Source of the DNA: Lateolabrax maculatus | Taxonomy: Eukaryota; Chordata; Actinopteri; Acropomatiformes; Lateolabracidae | DNA: 64,000 nucleotides | NCBI GenBank assembly: GCA_031216445.1 | Contig: CM062210.1 | Coordinates: forward strand, 7,622,501 to 7,686,500 | Direction of reading: 5' to 3' | In this document: positions 10,900-24,600 of the stretch, in pieces | Layout of the letters: every line of letters begins with the position of its first letter | Numbering within the stretch: position 1 is the first letter of the stretch | Program-made: the position numbers and the translations under genes | Notes under the pieces: model-generated | Databases searched by the model: none | What the model saw: only the letters and a program-made list of their open reading frames with translations | What the model was told of the DNA's origin: nothing

Positions 10900-13294
10900 A
10901 ACCAGCTGTGAAACCTTACAAACTTAAAAAGGGGTTACTAAAACTCAATATATTGAGGTTGAAGATATATACTGAAGAGAGATATATTGTTTTTTGTTGA
11001 ATGTGGCTGTTAATGGACTAACAAAACTGCGTGTGTGTATCAAAGAGGCAGCAGATGACACTTAAAGTGCTTGAAGCCACAAAGGGTTGTTACAAAACAA
11101 CAAGAGATGGCCATACATTTGCTCCACGATGTAGCCTCTCCAGGTGTGTGTTGTGTGTTAATGTTTGTGTTTCTACAGTATACCACTGTCTGAGCTCATG
11201 AGCATGTGTTTGTATGCGTGTGTTTTTTTCTCTTAATGGTACATCCGCACTAAATTGGCCCCTGAATGCAGTGCGCTCTGTCAGTGGTTTTGTGAGCTAC
11301 AAGTGTAGAGAAACAAAGAGAGCCAGGGAGCTTCAAAGCGAGTAGGTGACATTTTGGGCTTTCCATCTTCAAAGCACTATTTGCTTTTGTAGTTCCTCTT
11401 TGAGAATAATTATATATTTTTTTTCTAAAGGATTACAGCTGTCTGAAAACATAGTGTAGAATTTGAGGGCCATTTTCAATAGAGGATGCACAATGAGCCG
11501 TCTGTTTCTTATGTCATTATTTTGCAACATATTTACTCCTTTATTATTAGCTATTATGCATAATTTAATATATATTTTGACGAAGCACATAGTACACCAT
11601 ACTATATGACAGTGTTATTCCTTATTGGCAGCTATTGGCAGTGAATTGATCGTTGACCCAATGGAGCCACCGGGTGAGTGTCTCCAGATGGGGGAGACGT
11701 GAAATCCACCCTGTCCCCTCATTTTCATTCACCTCTCTTCCTCTTGTCTCTTTCTTCCATCCTCCTCATCCAAGTGCCTCTCTATAATTCATGTCCAGGT
11801 GCAGCACCAGCTTTCTTTGGCACAGGGCTTGAAAGGGAAAAAAGACAGATGTTCAATTTTCACTTCCTTTGTGCATCTCTCTATATCTGTTTGTGTGCTT
11901 GTGGACCAGTCGTGCCCCCTTTTACCTGTAATGCCGATTGTGTTGTCCCCGTAGCTCCGCATAAGCAGTAATTAAGGTGAATCACAGCCGCGACGAACCG
12001 CTGGCTCCTTCTTCATGTGGATTTAGATGTTATGGTTTGCATATGCTCGGAAAGATGCACTTGTTGTTGCCTTTGAGTTTGTGCACCACCTTCAAACATG
12101 AAACGGCATGGATGAAAATAAACATGCATCCATAACTGACTGAAAAATTGAAAACTATGTCCAGTTCTGTTGTTGTTGTGTTTTTCTCTTGATGTTGGTT
12201 TTAATGAGCTGATTTCTCGGTCATCATGAGAAGCGTGAGAAGCATCAGTGCCGAGATCTGCCCACGGCACAGCTGTATTTACATGCAGCTTCTGTGCGTC
12301 TTGTCATACAAAACGCATGAACCCCCCACTGACTGCGAAGCTGTTGGAGTGACTGAACTCTGCAGGTGGATATCTATATTGCAAAGTGACATGTACTGTA
12401 TAATGCACAGCTGTGGCCTGGAGAGATCCTGGACTGAAGTGTATAAATAATTTCATTTCTATCTTTACCTATAGCAGATGAGACATGCTGTATCTTTCTT
12501 TATGTTGTGTTTATTTTAACCCCCCTATATAGCATTTATAAGCAATGTACTGCAAACTAGAGAAGTTTAAATCTTTAAACTCTTCAGCTGTACTGGAACA
12601 CCAACCCTATCCCCATACAGGAATGTAGATATTGGAGGATTCTGCAAATCTCCCAATTATGGTCAATGATGACGTTTTTTAATGTCTAGTGCCAACGCGT
12701 TTTAAATTGTAACTTTCTAAAAAAAATACCTGTGCATGGCAACTACAGTATAGAGGAGGTAAGGAAAAGATTGTGGTAAACTGTGGGTAAGGTAACAGTT
12801 AGGGTTAGGCCTACATTAAAGGCACACTACTTCCTACATTGGCTACACAAAAAAAAGCCATTAGCAGCAGCTGCAGTGTAAGTTTTCAGAGCTCTGAAGA
12901 GAGAGGCATGCATTAATACAGGTAAATATTATCACAACATCCACAGTGCTTAATGGATTCAATATGTTATTTTTTTATGGTTAAGACACCATGAAAAATA
13001 GTATCATAAAAAATCTGTATCTGTGTGAATGAACAGAAGTTGTTCAAAGTTGCCCATTTTCAGGGACACTGTGTCCAAAAATGATTTTGAAAGTAGCTTG
13101 CCTATATTGTGTCTGAAATTATTATTGTATTTGTTTTTACACTATGAGTATTAAAACCGGCAAAACAGGCTAACCTTATTGTAATTTCAAATTTCAAGAA
13201 AGGGAATAATCATTACTCTCATTTACAAATGGTTCCTGTTGGGCACATTTCCTTCTTTCCCACCATAGGACCTTGGCATTATGATCCAGGCTGG

Positions 13295-13404
<110 letters not shown>

Positions 13405-15439
13405 CAAGTGCCACAGGGATACATTTCAAAATAGGCCGTCGCTAATCCCCCTTAAAAATGAACATTCCCCTGTTGTGCACCCGTCTGAAAGACAAAGAAA
13501 GTATAGAAGGAAGAAAAAAGAAACGACAATGAATTATGGATAAGTTTTAAGAGGGATATTGCTCCCTGGCCTCCTCACTGTTTTTCAGTTCTTTCCTTCC
13601 TCCCCGTCTCCCTCTTTTGCTCTGTGTCCTCAGCTTCCTCTTAAATCGATATGGGCTGACTGTCATGGGTCAGTGGCCTGTATGCATCAGGCTGGACTGC
13701 AACAGAGGAGCGCTGTGTCTCTGAGGGCTCTCTGTGGAGGTGATAACTCGTTCCTATCGCAAACCTCTCTTTAAGGACACTCACTTTCAATTTAACTCCA
13801 ATATCCACCTCAGATTGACCTGGGATGACACAAAAGAAAAGAATATAAATATATATACTATGATCACCATTTCTCCAGAAAGAAAATGAGCATGCCTGAA
13901 TACCTGCAGCTATATCTTTGCATAGATTTAAAGGATGAATGTGGGTCTGGCCTAAAGATATTGTGGATTATTTTCTATAAAGTTGTCCCTTCTGTTTCCT
14001 TACCTTTTGCTAAACCCTACCCCGCTCAGGTACTGTTAATATCCCTGTCAAGCTTCTTTTTTTTTTTTGTCACAGCAGCGTTACATAACACCATTTACAA
14101 TAATGGGTCCTTGCTTTCAGACAGAGGTAGACAAAAGCAGGCGTCTCAGTTTTGCCAGCAACAGTTGATTTTGTCAGTTCAAATAACTGTTGTAAGCAGA
14201 TTTTGTCTGCTAACTAGGCTCATGAGTTGGTTGAAAACGCCGCCTCCAGCTGACTTTTCATTGTTTCCAGCTCACTCGTTTTATAATGTGAATCCTAGAA
14301 GAAGGTCTTAAATCAGGTGAAAACCTGAAAGCTGCATGTCCCTAGCAAAAGCATCCTCACAAGCTGATGATCCATGTAGAAAACAGCATTGTTTTTGTAT
14401 TGCTATGTAGAACTACTAAGTCTTTGTATTATAAGTATGATATGAAAAATACAATCCAACCCAATGTCCACTGCTTCAACATGCGGAAAAATACTAAGCA
14501 TACAAAAATGAGTGTAAAACCAGAAACCAAGCAGCTAGATTTCATAATCAAACAAAATAAAATAATATTTCTTGAAAAATAAATGAGCAATTTTGTTCTT
14601 ATTTCAAATTAGACTGCAGTTTGTGTGTATCACAGCGGTGTGTGTGTCTAGCCACAGGCTTCCTCACACTCCAAGTCCAATTACCTGTGTTAAGGCCACA
14701 TCTGAGACGGGGGATTACAGCATATTATTCTAGCACAAACAACAGTCTCTCTGCCCACCAACCTGCAGGCAGCCAGACACAGGCAACCGACGAAGGTGTG
14801 AGAGGTGTTACATTAGCACCTGGATGTGCGAACAGCAGACTAGTGACCTTTTACCGGTGACTGATACACTACCTGGAAAACTTGCTCGCCTCCTGCAGCT
14901 TCCTCCTCTGTCCTCAACTCGTCTCGATATCTTTACGCCCCTGCTTCTCACTTTATTTCTCCGTCCTTTTTTTTTTTTTTGTCTGATGTGCTGTTTTTTT
15001 TTTTTCTCTTAGTCTTAAATTAAGCTTTTATTTCATCCTCCATTTTCTCTGCGGTATCTATTCAAGCCCTCTCCACGGAGCCATAGCCTGTCTCAATTTT
15101 TATCTCATTGTTTGACAGTTGATACTTTTACCAGAGGATGTTAGTCAAGATGTCGCTTCTTTCTCTTGACTTGTTGTCACCACTTGAATTTTTCTTTGAA
15201 AATTACTGTGATGCAAAATACTCCTCAAGGCACCTCCTGTTCCCCAGAAAGGCTCTGAAAATGCATCCCCCGCACAGAAACACCTTTACTAAGAGTGATC
15301 TGTCACAATTCTCAAGCCTTAATTTCATATCCTTCTATTTTATTTGTTTTATTATTGCATTTTTGTCTCGTCTTCTTCCTTGAAACATGTAGCAGCCAGC
15401 ATGCCTGTACAAATCGTTGTGCCTGAACATCCGTGAGAG

Positions 15440-15595
15440 ACACAACTTCCTTCAAGTCACCTGCCAGGGGCTCTAATTAGACTGATAAGCAGTGCAACTG
15501 GAATCAGCTCTTCCTGGTAATCAGCCCCACGGAGCCCAGACAGACGGCTAAATGAGGAGGAGATGAGCCATGCAGCCCAACAGGTGTCCTTAAAA
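15440..15595. promoter_or_regulatory. Homeodomain-motif-bearing block, candidate conserved non-coding element
   Basis: Compared with its AT-rich surroundings this segment has balanced composition and carries CTCTAATTAGACTGATAAGC and TGGTAATCAGCC, with a GATA-like core. It lacks coding potential and repeat signatures. Conservation is inferred from style only. Confidence 0.25.
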
Positions 15596-16664
15596 AGACA
15601 GGGAGGTGTGCTTATACAGTCTTGTCTTTACCCTCTCTAGCTACTTGAGAGTTCAATCTCAAAAGAGAATGTAACATATAGAGAGATTCTGCAGTTATTT
15701 AGGGAATTAATGCTGGGAAAAAGCTAGTATGTCTGCACTTCTGTGGTGTATAGATTTAATCATCATGCTGTGACGCTGAATGGCTCCCTCACTTTTAAAA
15801 GGAATTGTTTGAGAAACTCTGCAGTAAGATGATTGATTCAGAGTGGTGGGATGTGCACAATGGCAAACAGACTAGTCAGACTGTGTGTTTTGATTTTTGA
15901 ATTGCATCCCATCCTAAATACATTTCTTGCTTTTCTCTTTGCAGTGGCAGCTGCTCTGCTTTAGACATATAATAATGATTATCACTTTTTCTCCTGAAGC
16001 AAAGTAGTAATAAAAAAGAGCTCACTGACACATCAGGAAGGCTGAATACAAAATTATATCAGAACTCATAAAATCTCAGACGGGAAATGTCTTATTTGTC
16101 ATTTTGACACCTGCGTGAGACTGTTGTGTTACACTTTCATTTTACACCCACCACTCCCAGCTGTACACAGGAAAGCAACACGGTGAGATTAACACTGCGA
16201 TCTGAGGAGCAGCCGGGATTCTTCACAGAGACGGAGAGAGGAAGGCAGATAGGACGGAGCTCTAGGTTACTTTATCCACTCTCTGAGGAAAGATGTCCGC
16301 TGCATCTGTAGACGCGGTTAGAGGGATTGACTTAAAGGTCCCTGACAGCAAATGTGTTCGCTTTGACCTTAACCTCTTCCAGCTGAAAGCATCTTGAATA
16401 CGTCAGTGAAAAAATAGCCTCGGAAATTTAATCTACATGCTCAGACGGTGCATTAGTTGGAACTTGGAGGCTGAAATTGTTTGAGAAAAAAGAAGCTTTG
16501 TTATAAATGAATCTTTCAAGTGTATTTTTATACTGTTGATTTGATGGATTTATACTCTGTCAGGACCACATTAGCGGCTCAGCAGTAGGTCTGATTTAGG
16601 ATCCATTTTGTATAGTTGCTTTGCATTGTGTTAGAAAATGGTGGCATCTTTTACTGATTTGGTC

Positions 16665-17030
16665 TATTCTATTAGTGTGCATTCCTTTATCTTGAAATGA
16701 AAAGAGAAAAATTAAGCAAAAAGATTAGTCCATTAATTAATAAGTAAAATATTTATGAGCTTTCTTAATCAGCTCAGTGATTTTTCAAGCAAAAATGACA
16801 ACAATACTCCAGTTTCCCAGTTTCTCAGTTGTGAGGATTTTCAGCTTTTCTTTGTCATATGTGATAGTAAACTAAATAATTTTGGGTTTTGGACTGTTGG
16901 TCGGACAAAATGAGCAATTTGAAGATGTCACCTTGGTGTTTGTGATGGCTAGACAAAGTGATGAATTGATGCATGAAAATAATTGGCTGATTAATTGACG
17001 ATAAAAATTATATGTTAGTTGCATTGTTAG
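16665..17030 (+). repeat. AT-rich inverted-repeat family, diverged copy
   Basis: It contains TTCTCAGTTGTGAGGATTTT, GGACAAAATGAGCAATTTGA and near the right end GGCTGATTAATTGACGATAA. These are the reverse complements of motifs in the 10.6 kb copy. The left end is unclear. Confidence 0.55.
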
Positions 17031-18449
17031 TTTAACAGTTTTGGCATTGGTATGTAAATGTAGGTTTTTACTGATTCATGACAACAACAAACATGATGAT
17101 GTTTGATTAACAATGACATACTGCTGAACCACTTAATATTAAAAGTATTCCTGACGAAAGAACAGTTGTTTTTATTACACAGGTCAAAGTATAGATACAG
17201 ACAGGAAATGGTAAGAGAGAGCGGGGAAAAAAGACTGGAATCCAACTGGGGAAGTTGAGATCATAGTTGTTTTTTCCAACTTTTCTTTGAATAACACCAC
17301 ACAGTCAATAGTCAATAGTCTCAACTTAAATAACAAGGAGCCACTAATTATTCCTCAAGAAATAGAGACATTATATCCTCACAAACAAAGAAATTTGATT
17401 CTAGCCAAGAAATCAAATTTAATCTGGTTTAAACAGACCTAAATGTATTCATCCAAAATATTCTTTTCTTGTTATGTTCTTTGGTACACAGATAAAGCCA
17501 GTCATACAATGTTTTATATTGATTTTAAGGCTACTGAAATTTCTGGGAATTATATTTGCGACAATTTTAGAAGTAATGGTAGTTTTTATATTTCCCACAA
17601 TAGGACCCTTAAAGGGAACAGATATTGTACGATACAAATGTAGTTTTGTGTTTGTAGTTCACAACTGAAAATGTTTGTTAAGCACTTAGCAAGAAGTTGC
17701 CCATTTCAGTAACGTTATCTGTATTTGTAACAAACCCCAGTCTCCTGCTGGAGATCATGTTATGGTGGATTCAGCATGGTAACAATTTAATGTGTCATGC
17801 TGGTAATTGTCTTCGGGTCAATAACGCAAATCTGCGTCCTTGGGCCTGACGTATGCTTGGGTAAACATACTGCATGTGTAGATGTTCTCTGTTATCTATA
17901 GATTATTTGATGATGGATCCTGTTTTCAGATCAAACCCACTTGGTAACTGACAGAGCGCCTACCAACCCCCACCCCTGCTTTCTTCACCCCGTCTCTCAT
18001 CCTCCCTCATATTCCTGACTTGAGTGATGGCGTTTGTGATTCCTAATGACAGTCGGAACAAATCTACGGTAATGAGGTCACATTGGGTTCTTTTTTTTTT
18101 TTTTTCTTTCTCTGAAATCACCCTTCACAGCTCCGTACAGTCAACCTGTTCCTGAGACTTAGACTGGGTCCTGGATCTGAGCTCCAGTGAGCCAGTGTGA
18201 AACAGATCAATTCTTTCCTTGGGAAGACCTTCCTGCAGCCCAAATGGACACCCTGTCCTTCTGAGCATGTCTGTTTTTTTCCAATATCCAAGACTTATTA
18301 TTTCTTGACTCACTGGAGCTCATATCCTGGCCTTATGTTAATGCTGCCTGCTACGTTTCCAAACTCTGCCTTATGACATCCTTAGCATATTTATTGATTT
18401 ATTTAGGTTTTCTAGTGTGTGTATTTGCTGACTTCTTAGCTGTCTCATC

Positions 18450-19446
18450 TAGGGCTGAATGATATAGGAAAATAATTAAGATTTTTTAAACCAATATTGC
18501 GATTCAGTGTTCAATTTTTGAAGTTTAAATTTAATTTCCTTATATTCTGTATTATTGACTATACACAAGCACTAAATCATTCTATAGTCTGACCAGCACA
18601 ACATTGGATACAGTCAATATATAAACTGCTTTCATGCAGGCCTGACCTACGTTTTATGATGAAATGAGATGAATCAATGCATAAATTGATATAAATAACA
18701 TATCTTTATTTAGCTGTTGAATTGTAAATCACTCACAGTAGAATATTGATGATTTCAAGCCTTGTAATATATATATATAATATAATCATCATGACCTATC
18801 TTATAAAACATGAAAAAAGAAGAACAAAGCCCTGCAGAACAACAGGCCTGGTGTGACTATATAATATAATCTGCACTCAGTTACAGTAACAAATCACACA
18901 AACTAAAGTTCAGAAATATAAAAACGAACAAATCTCAACCCCTGACCCTGTGTCTGTTTTTAATCTCGTTCATATGGACTTACGCTCTTGAACATTTCAG
19001 TCTGTGATCCTTGCCGGGTGGTCATCATACACAGCTTTTGATGCTTTTTTAAATGCTAGAACAGGTCTGTGGTGTTGCCTCGTGCTGTAGCTACGGTAGC
19101 GAGGCACATTCTGCACAATACCTGAGTGTCAAGCATCTTCTTGTTTAAACCCAAAATAGGTCCAGACAACCGATGCACTGTTCTTCTTTGACACTAAAGC
19201 TCTGCTAGCATCAAAGCTCACATGTGATGTTTTACAAGTTGTTTTCTGCATCTACTCTCACTCGCATATGTCACGTGGAGCATAAAACAGCGTGTGTACA
19301 AGTGAAGCCCATGGGGCCAGGTGTTTCCGACCCACTGGTTGCTCGGGTATTTTTATTTGTACTTTTTTTTGACCGCTTTTGCGATTTGAAAATTGCGTTC
19401 TATTACATTGCAATGTCGGTTTTAATTAGATTAATCTTCAGCCCTA
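18450..19446. mobile_element. Non-autonomous hAT-like DNA transposon with target-site duplication
   Basis: The left end TAGGGCTGAATGAT and right end ATCTTCAGCCCTA are imperfect inverted repeats (TAGGGCTGAA is exact). The flanks GTCTCATC (18442-18449) and GTCTTATC (19447-19454) are an 8-bp duplication with one mismatch, the size expected for hAT insertions. The 997-bp interior has no open frame resembling a transposase, so the copy moved with help from another element. The interior near the right end contains CGATTTGAAAATTGCG, typical of fish elements of this type. Confidence 0.75.
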
Positions 19447-19870
19447 GTCTTATCTATGATAATGCATTTCTTTATAACAGAAGAGGTATGCGTGCATGCT
19501 TGCATGAGCATTCACATCCTCGTAATGATGTGTGTTTCTGCTGGCTTGAGCAGGATGTTTGCACCAACACATCATTACGATTCGTTCGAGCCATTAGCCT
19601 GTGGAGAGCGAATGTGGATGAAAAGCCGGGCGTATGCAGCCGAATGTGTGTGTGTCTATGAATATGTACAGTATGTGTACTTGTGGGTGTGCAGTGTGCC
19701 CTCCTGTGCGTCAGTGTGCATACTCAGTATGTGTGTGCTCAGTGATGTGGTTAGTAATGTGGAGACCTGCAGGAGACGGTCCGTGGAGAGAGCCTGCAGG
19801 ATAATTGCTGCCACAGTGACAGGTAGGGCTGCCTCTGTCAGAGTTCCCTCAGTGGGGAAGCAGCGAAAGA

Positions 19871-19903
19871 GTGTGTGAGTGTGTGTGTGTGTGTGGGTGT
19901 GTG
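19871..19903 (+). repeat. Imperfect (GT)n microsatellite
   Basis: GT repeats with GA and GG interruptions. Confidence 0.9.
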
Positions 19904-21589
19904 CAGCTCTGTGTGTCAGCTTCGCTATCCCTTCCTCCAATAAGCTTTTCCCCAGTAGGCTCCCTTCAGACGGTGGCAGACTTCCAGATGTTTTCATCTT
20001 GTATCACACACACATCCAGGGAAGGAAATGAAGCATCTTTTACAGAGAGCAACAATCTTAAATCGTTTGGCTATAAATTGTACCCAAGGAAAGACCTCTG
20101 AGTGATTCATCCAGCTTCATGTAACATATATTATCACACACTGAGTACATTTCAGTCACCAAGTTGCTGTGTACTGTAAAGGACTGTGGATGTGGATGCA
20201 TTAGGACTTTTCACTTGTTGAAGTTTCCCTGAAGAATTGCAGTAAATGTTTTTTATGCAATGTCTTGCTGACAGCAGGGCTGCCAGCTTGTGTTATTGGA
20301 AAAGGTCATCCAAAGACCCAGCAGCATGGCTCTGTAGCCTGCTGGACTTCTGATGACCATGATTGTTTCAGATGTGCTTTGTTTACCTCATCACTCACTG
20401 TAATCTTCAAACCTATCCTTTCTTTTTGAGTGATTGTCAGATGTGATTCACGTAGCATATGTCACACATCTGTAGATTGCCATCTCATAAGGGGGAGCGT
20501 AAATTATGTAAACATGTCCCGGTGAGAATGCAGAGTGACATCCGTGGGGTTTCTCCCACATCTGGAGGTGCTTGCCAGCCAAGTTATTTGCCGGTGCTGC
20601 TTCTGTTCCACGGTTCTCCTGCAGTCCGTGAAGAATTGGTGTCAGCACCTATCAAAGGCAAAATGCCTATTCTACACAGAGTGTCAGAGCAGCCACAATC
20701 TATTAATCAACCAGCCGGCAAAGAAACAGATATTATGTGTGTGTGTGTGTCTATGGCTGTTAGAGTGTCTGAGCTTGCATTTGTGTGTGTCTGCACATGT
20801 GCAGCAGAGGCAAAGACTCATCCAGGTGTATTATTCAGCCATCTTTGAAAAGGGGCGTCTAATAAGGGGGGATGCAATTATAAATGTGTCATGTGGGTCC
20901 TGTTTGAAAGAGGAAGGGGCCTGTAATGTGTTTGATACCAAAGGCCGCGGCAGGGTCTGCAGCAGACACAAGGCACATGCTGATTGCACGACTACATCCA
21001 TTACAGGAGCTGAAGACAGGCAGCAGACTTAATCTCCTATCCTCTTTTTCTACTGTGTTGTCTTTTGATATCGTCTATAATGTGTCAACCAGAAAACAGG
21101 TTTTGGCATCTTAAAGGAAACGTTTTGCAGTATTTTGCTGGGGAGTTCAGTGTATTCAGTTTGAAATCGCAAAGGTTTGTGGTGTGTTGATTTAGGCTGA
21201 ATAACAGCAGTTGGTTTGTTTGGGAGCACTGTTGGCTTATCCACAGGAAACGATCGATCAGGGTGAATAAACAGTGAGCCAGCCAGGACCCCCTGCTGTT
21301 AACAGCATGGGCTTTCCATGTGACAGACATGGTGATATATGATTGGCACTGCTGATTGGATATTAGAGCCTAATGATGTCATGGCTATCATCGTATTGGC
21401 TATACTGAGAGAGAAAAGATGGATTGTTTTCTATTCAGCTGAATTATTGGGCTTAATTTAACTCCATATTTACTTTTTAGGGATTTAGTTTAAGTCATCT
21501 CTCTTTATATTAGATTTCTGGATTATCATTACTGTAAGAAACCAGTTTTAAAGAGTGAGTGGGTAGAGCGCCCTTGTGCTGTTGCAAGA

Positions 21590-22150
21590 TATATTAATCA
21601 GTGCTGAAATGTTTTAATTTTGTTTTGATAATTTAATCTTTTATGTCATTTATCAGGTAAAAATCCAAACATTCACAGATTCCAGCTTCTTAATGTATGG
21701 ATTTGCTCTGTTATATGATTGCAAATTTTTTTATTGTTATTTTCTCATGTAATCGATTAATTGGTTTATAAAGTGTCAGAAAATAGTGAAAAATGCCTAT
21801 CTCAACTTCCCAAAAACCAAGTAGACATTTTCACATTTGAGAAGCTGGAACCAGTGATTTCTTCCCACAAAAAAATGACTTCAACAATGAATCAATTGTA
21901 AAAATAGTTGCAGATTTATTTTCTGTTTATCACCTAATCAATTTATCAGTTCATCGTTTCAGTTCTAAATTGAATACTTGGTCAGATAAAACAAGCAATT
22001 TGAAGACATTATCATTGGAAATGTTAATGGATATTCTTTTGCTATTGAATATATAAACTGAACAATAAATCAAGTTATCAATCAAACTAAAAAATAATAT
22101 ATATAATAACATTAATCAACAATGGAAATAATCGTTAATTGTTATTTTTT
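21590..22150. repeat. Nested pair of AT-rich inverted-repeat family copies
   Basis: About 21600-21720 and 21990-22150 read in the plus orientation of the family (CAGATTCCAGCTTCTTAA; then AACAAGCAATTTGAAGACAT and ATGGAAATAATCGTTAATTG). The middle, about 21740-21930, reads in the opposite orientation (CGATTAATTGGTTTATAAAG; CACATTTGAGAAGCTGGAA). The simplest reading is one copy inserted in reverse into another. Confidence 0.5.
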
Positions 22151-22974
22151 CATCTCTCTCTTTTTATCTTTCATTCAGCTTATCTGCTATGCACCTCCTT
22201 TGATTTTGTATTTAGTTTTGACACAATGATGATGGGTTAATGCGTTATTGATTAGAAATTGGCACATAATGATGCCGTGTGATGGAGTCATTGAATGTTA
22301 AAGTATTTTGTTTTTACCTTTACGTTTTTATTGTCCTCTGGCTCAGCTCATGTCCCTCTGTTTCATTTGTAGGTTTTCTCAGAGGTGCAGGTCCTTTGAT
22401 TTGGTGTCTTGATTTATATACTAACAAAGAGCAGAATAACAATGGATACAAATGAACAAGAAGAGACAGAGGAGAAGAGTAGGTCTATGGGATTTTGTGG
22501 GCCACAACATGTGCTCAGATAGAAGTATATATTACATTATTTACATGATGTTTATCCTTGCCATAAAAAAATCAGAGCTCATGTGAAAGTCATTTGATAT
22601 TAGTGTGTTTGTGTCTCCTGTAGAATATTCCTTTCTATGAAGACATTTCCTAGAAGCTACACAGGAAGTGAAAAAAAAGATGAACAAATAAGCCTTATAA
22701 AAGCGACAACAATATCTGTGAACTGATTTACATTTTGATAAGCATCAGCGTGCAGAAGTCAGATGTAAAGGGGTCACATACATGTTATATATCGTACATG
22801 TAATGAAAACACTGCTGCTCGGAAGTCAGCACTGTGGTTCTTCATACTCCGAGCTATGAGACAATATTATTGTTTTTGTTTCCCGCCTAGGATTTTGACT
22901 GAAAAATGGGTTGCAATGCATCTTATCTGTCAGGGGGATCAGGTGCATCCCCCTCTCTTTTCCTCTCCCTCGCT

Positions 22975-23017
22975 CCCCCCTCCTCCTCCTCCTCCCCCTC
23001 CTCCTCCTCCTCTCTCC
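22975..23017 (+). repeat. (TCC)n / polypyrimidine tract
   Basis: TCC/CTC trinucleotide repeats with C interruptions; homopyrimidine and triplex-prone. The proline run it encodes is not supported as a gene. Confidence 0.92.
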
Positions 23018-23429
23018 ACTCTGATAGGTAGAGACAGCCATCATATGTGCAAGGGGAAAGTGATGGGCGGAATGGCAGCTTTAATATCGGAGCGATTGCC
23101 TGCTGATAAGGCTAACGGCTGTGGAGAGGCGTGAGCGTCAGCCCTCCTCCGCAATAAACACTTTCATTTTGTTTGGTTGGAGTGACGGATGGAGAGATGG
23201 AAGTGGTGAATAGACGACCTGAGGAATAGGGGAGGGAGGGGGGAGATAGATGGAATGGATGTGGATGTTATTCAATATTAACAGATCAATCAGAGGGTGG
23301 TGAAATATGCATTTTGTCAACTATATACCCCCATTTGCCCAAAGAGGCAACATTACAATCATATGACAGCACTGGCTGCTGTGCCGTGTTGAAATACAAA
23401 ATACTTACAGCCTACAGTCTGTGATTTGT

Positions 23430-23720
23430 CTCCCGATGCGGAATTTATACTGCTCCTAACAATAACAACCCTGTCGTATATCAGAAAAATGAATATATAT
23501 ATTCATGACTTTAAGCTCTGATGACTTCATGATAATCATTTCTGAATTGCTATTAGAATCTATGATGAGGAGTGCACAATTGCTTCAGTTTGCAGCATAT
23601 GGCGGAGGAAAGCAACATTTTAATCAAATTATATCTCTCCAGAAGATAATTTGTGTTGAGCACATATGCTACAGAGCAATTTAAAGGTCACAAAATCAAG
23701 CTTAAACGTGTGTGTTTTTC
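23430..23720. promoter_or_regulatory. Candidate conserved non-coding element with an AT palindrome
   Basis: The stretch has enhancer-like sequence with clustered motifs (GATAATCATT, TTTTAATCAAATTATATC, ACAATTG) and an exact 18-bp palindrome, ATGAATATATATATTCAT, at 23489-23506. No repeat family or coding frame is recognised. Regulatory function is inference. Confidence 0.25.
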
Positions 23721-24469
23721 CCGTATTTTCATTCATTAGTGTTCTTGTAAAAGATGTTTTGAATCATTTTTTTAGATTGATGATTGAAATGGCCTTTTTC
23801 TCTCCTTCAACAAGTACTTGACGAGTTTTAGAAGTATTCCTCTGTTATCCCTGTCCATTTGGCTAAACATCTAATTTAAAGTTATAACCCGTAAGATTTC
23901 AGTCCTTGATCACTGGTGATAACAATAAGTGCAGTTGATTACAACAAGCATAGGTTGAGCAGCTACAGAAATAGAACAGAAGTGCAACTGGTATATTGGT
24001 TTACAGTGCAGCCAAACAAACTGGCGTTTTAATAAAGAATAAAGGAAAATAAAATACAACCACAGTCTGATTTCTTGCTTTCCACACTGGTCATTGTGGC
24101 TGCTCCTTCTTGTTCCATTACTTACTTGCAAAGATTGAAAATGATCTGCCGACAAAAAAAATGCAGAATATGACATTGCTGTGTAGACACATTTTTAAAA
24201 AGCAAGTAGTCATGGTCAGTGCAACATTTGTGATAAATACATTGTGTTTCCTGTGACTGCTTCACAATAAAAGCCACCCTGTCTTATTCAGTGTGAAGCA
24301 GTAGCAATAGGAAATGTTCAGTTTGCCTTAGCAGTTACAGTACAGTGCCGATATGGTGTAATGAATGAGTAAAAAGTGAGGCTGATATCAGTGAGATCAA
24401 ATTAAAAACAGAAATATTGGATAATATGATGCATCGTTTCCTGTGGATCCCTCGTGTGTAGGTAGGCAA

Positions 24470-24600
24470 GCTGAATCCATTGCGTTAATGGCGGACTCCG
24501 CCACTAACAAAAACTATTCTATAGAGAGGTAATTACAGAATGTAAATTAATTGAATGGCTACTGCTGGCAAAATGATGGCTATAAATAGTATCAAAAACT
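24470..24600. promoter_or_regulatory. Small candidate non-coding regulatory block
   Basis: Contains GCGTTAATGGCGGACTCCGC, then GGTAATTACAG and TAAATTAATTGAATGG, a cluster of TAAT cores next to a GC-rich inverted repeat (GGCGGA-CTCCGCC). No coding or repeat signature is seen. Confidence 0.22.
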
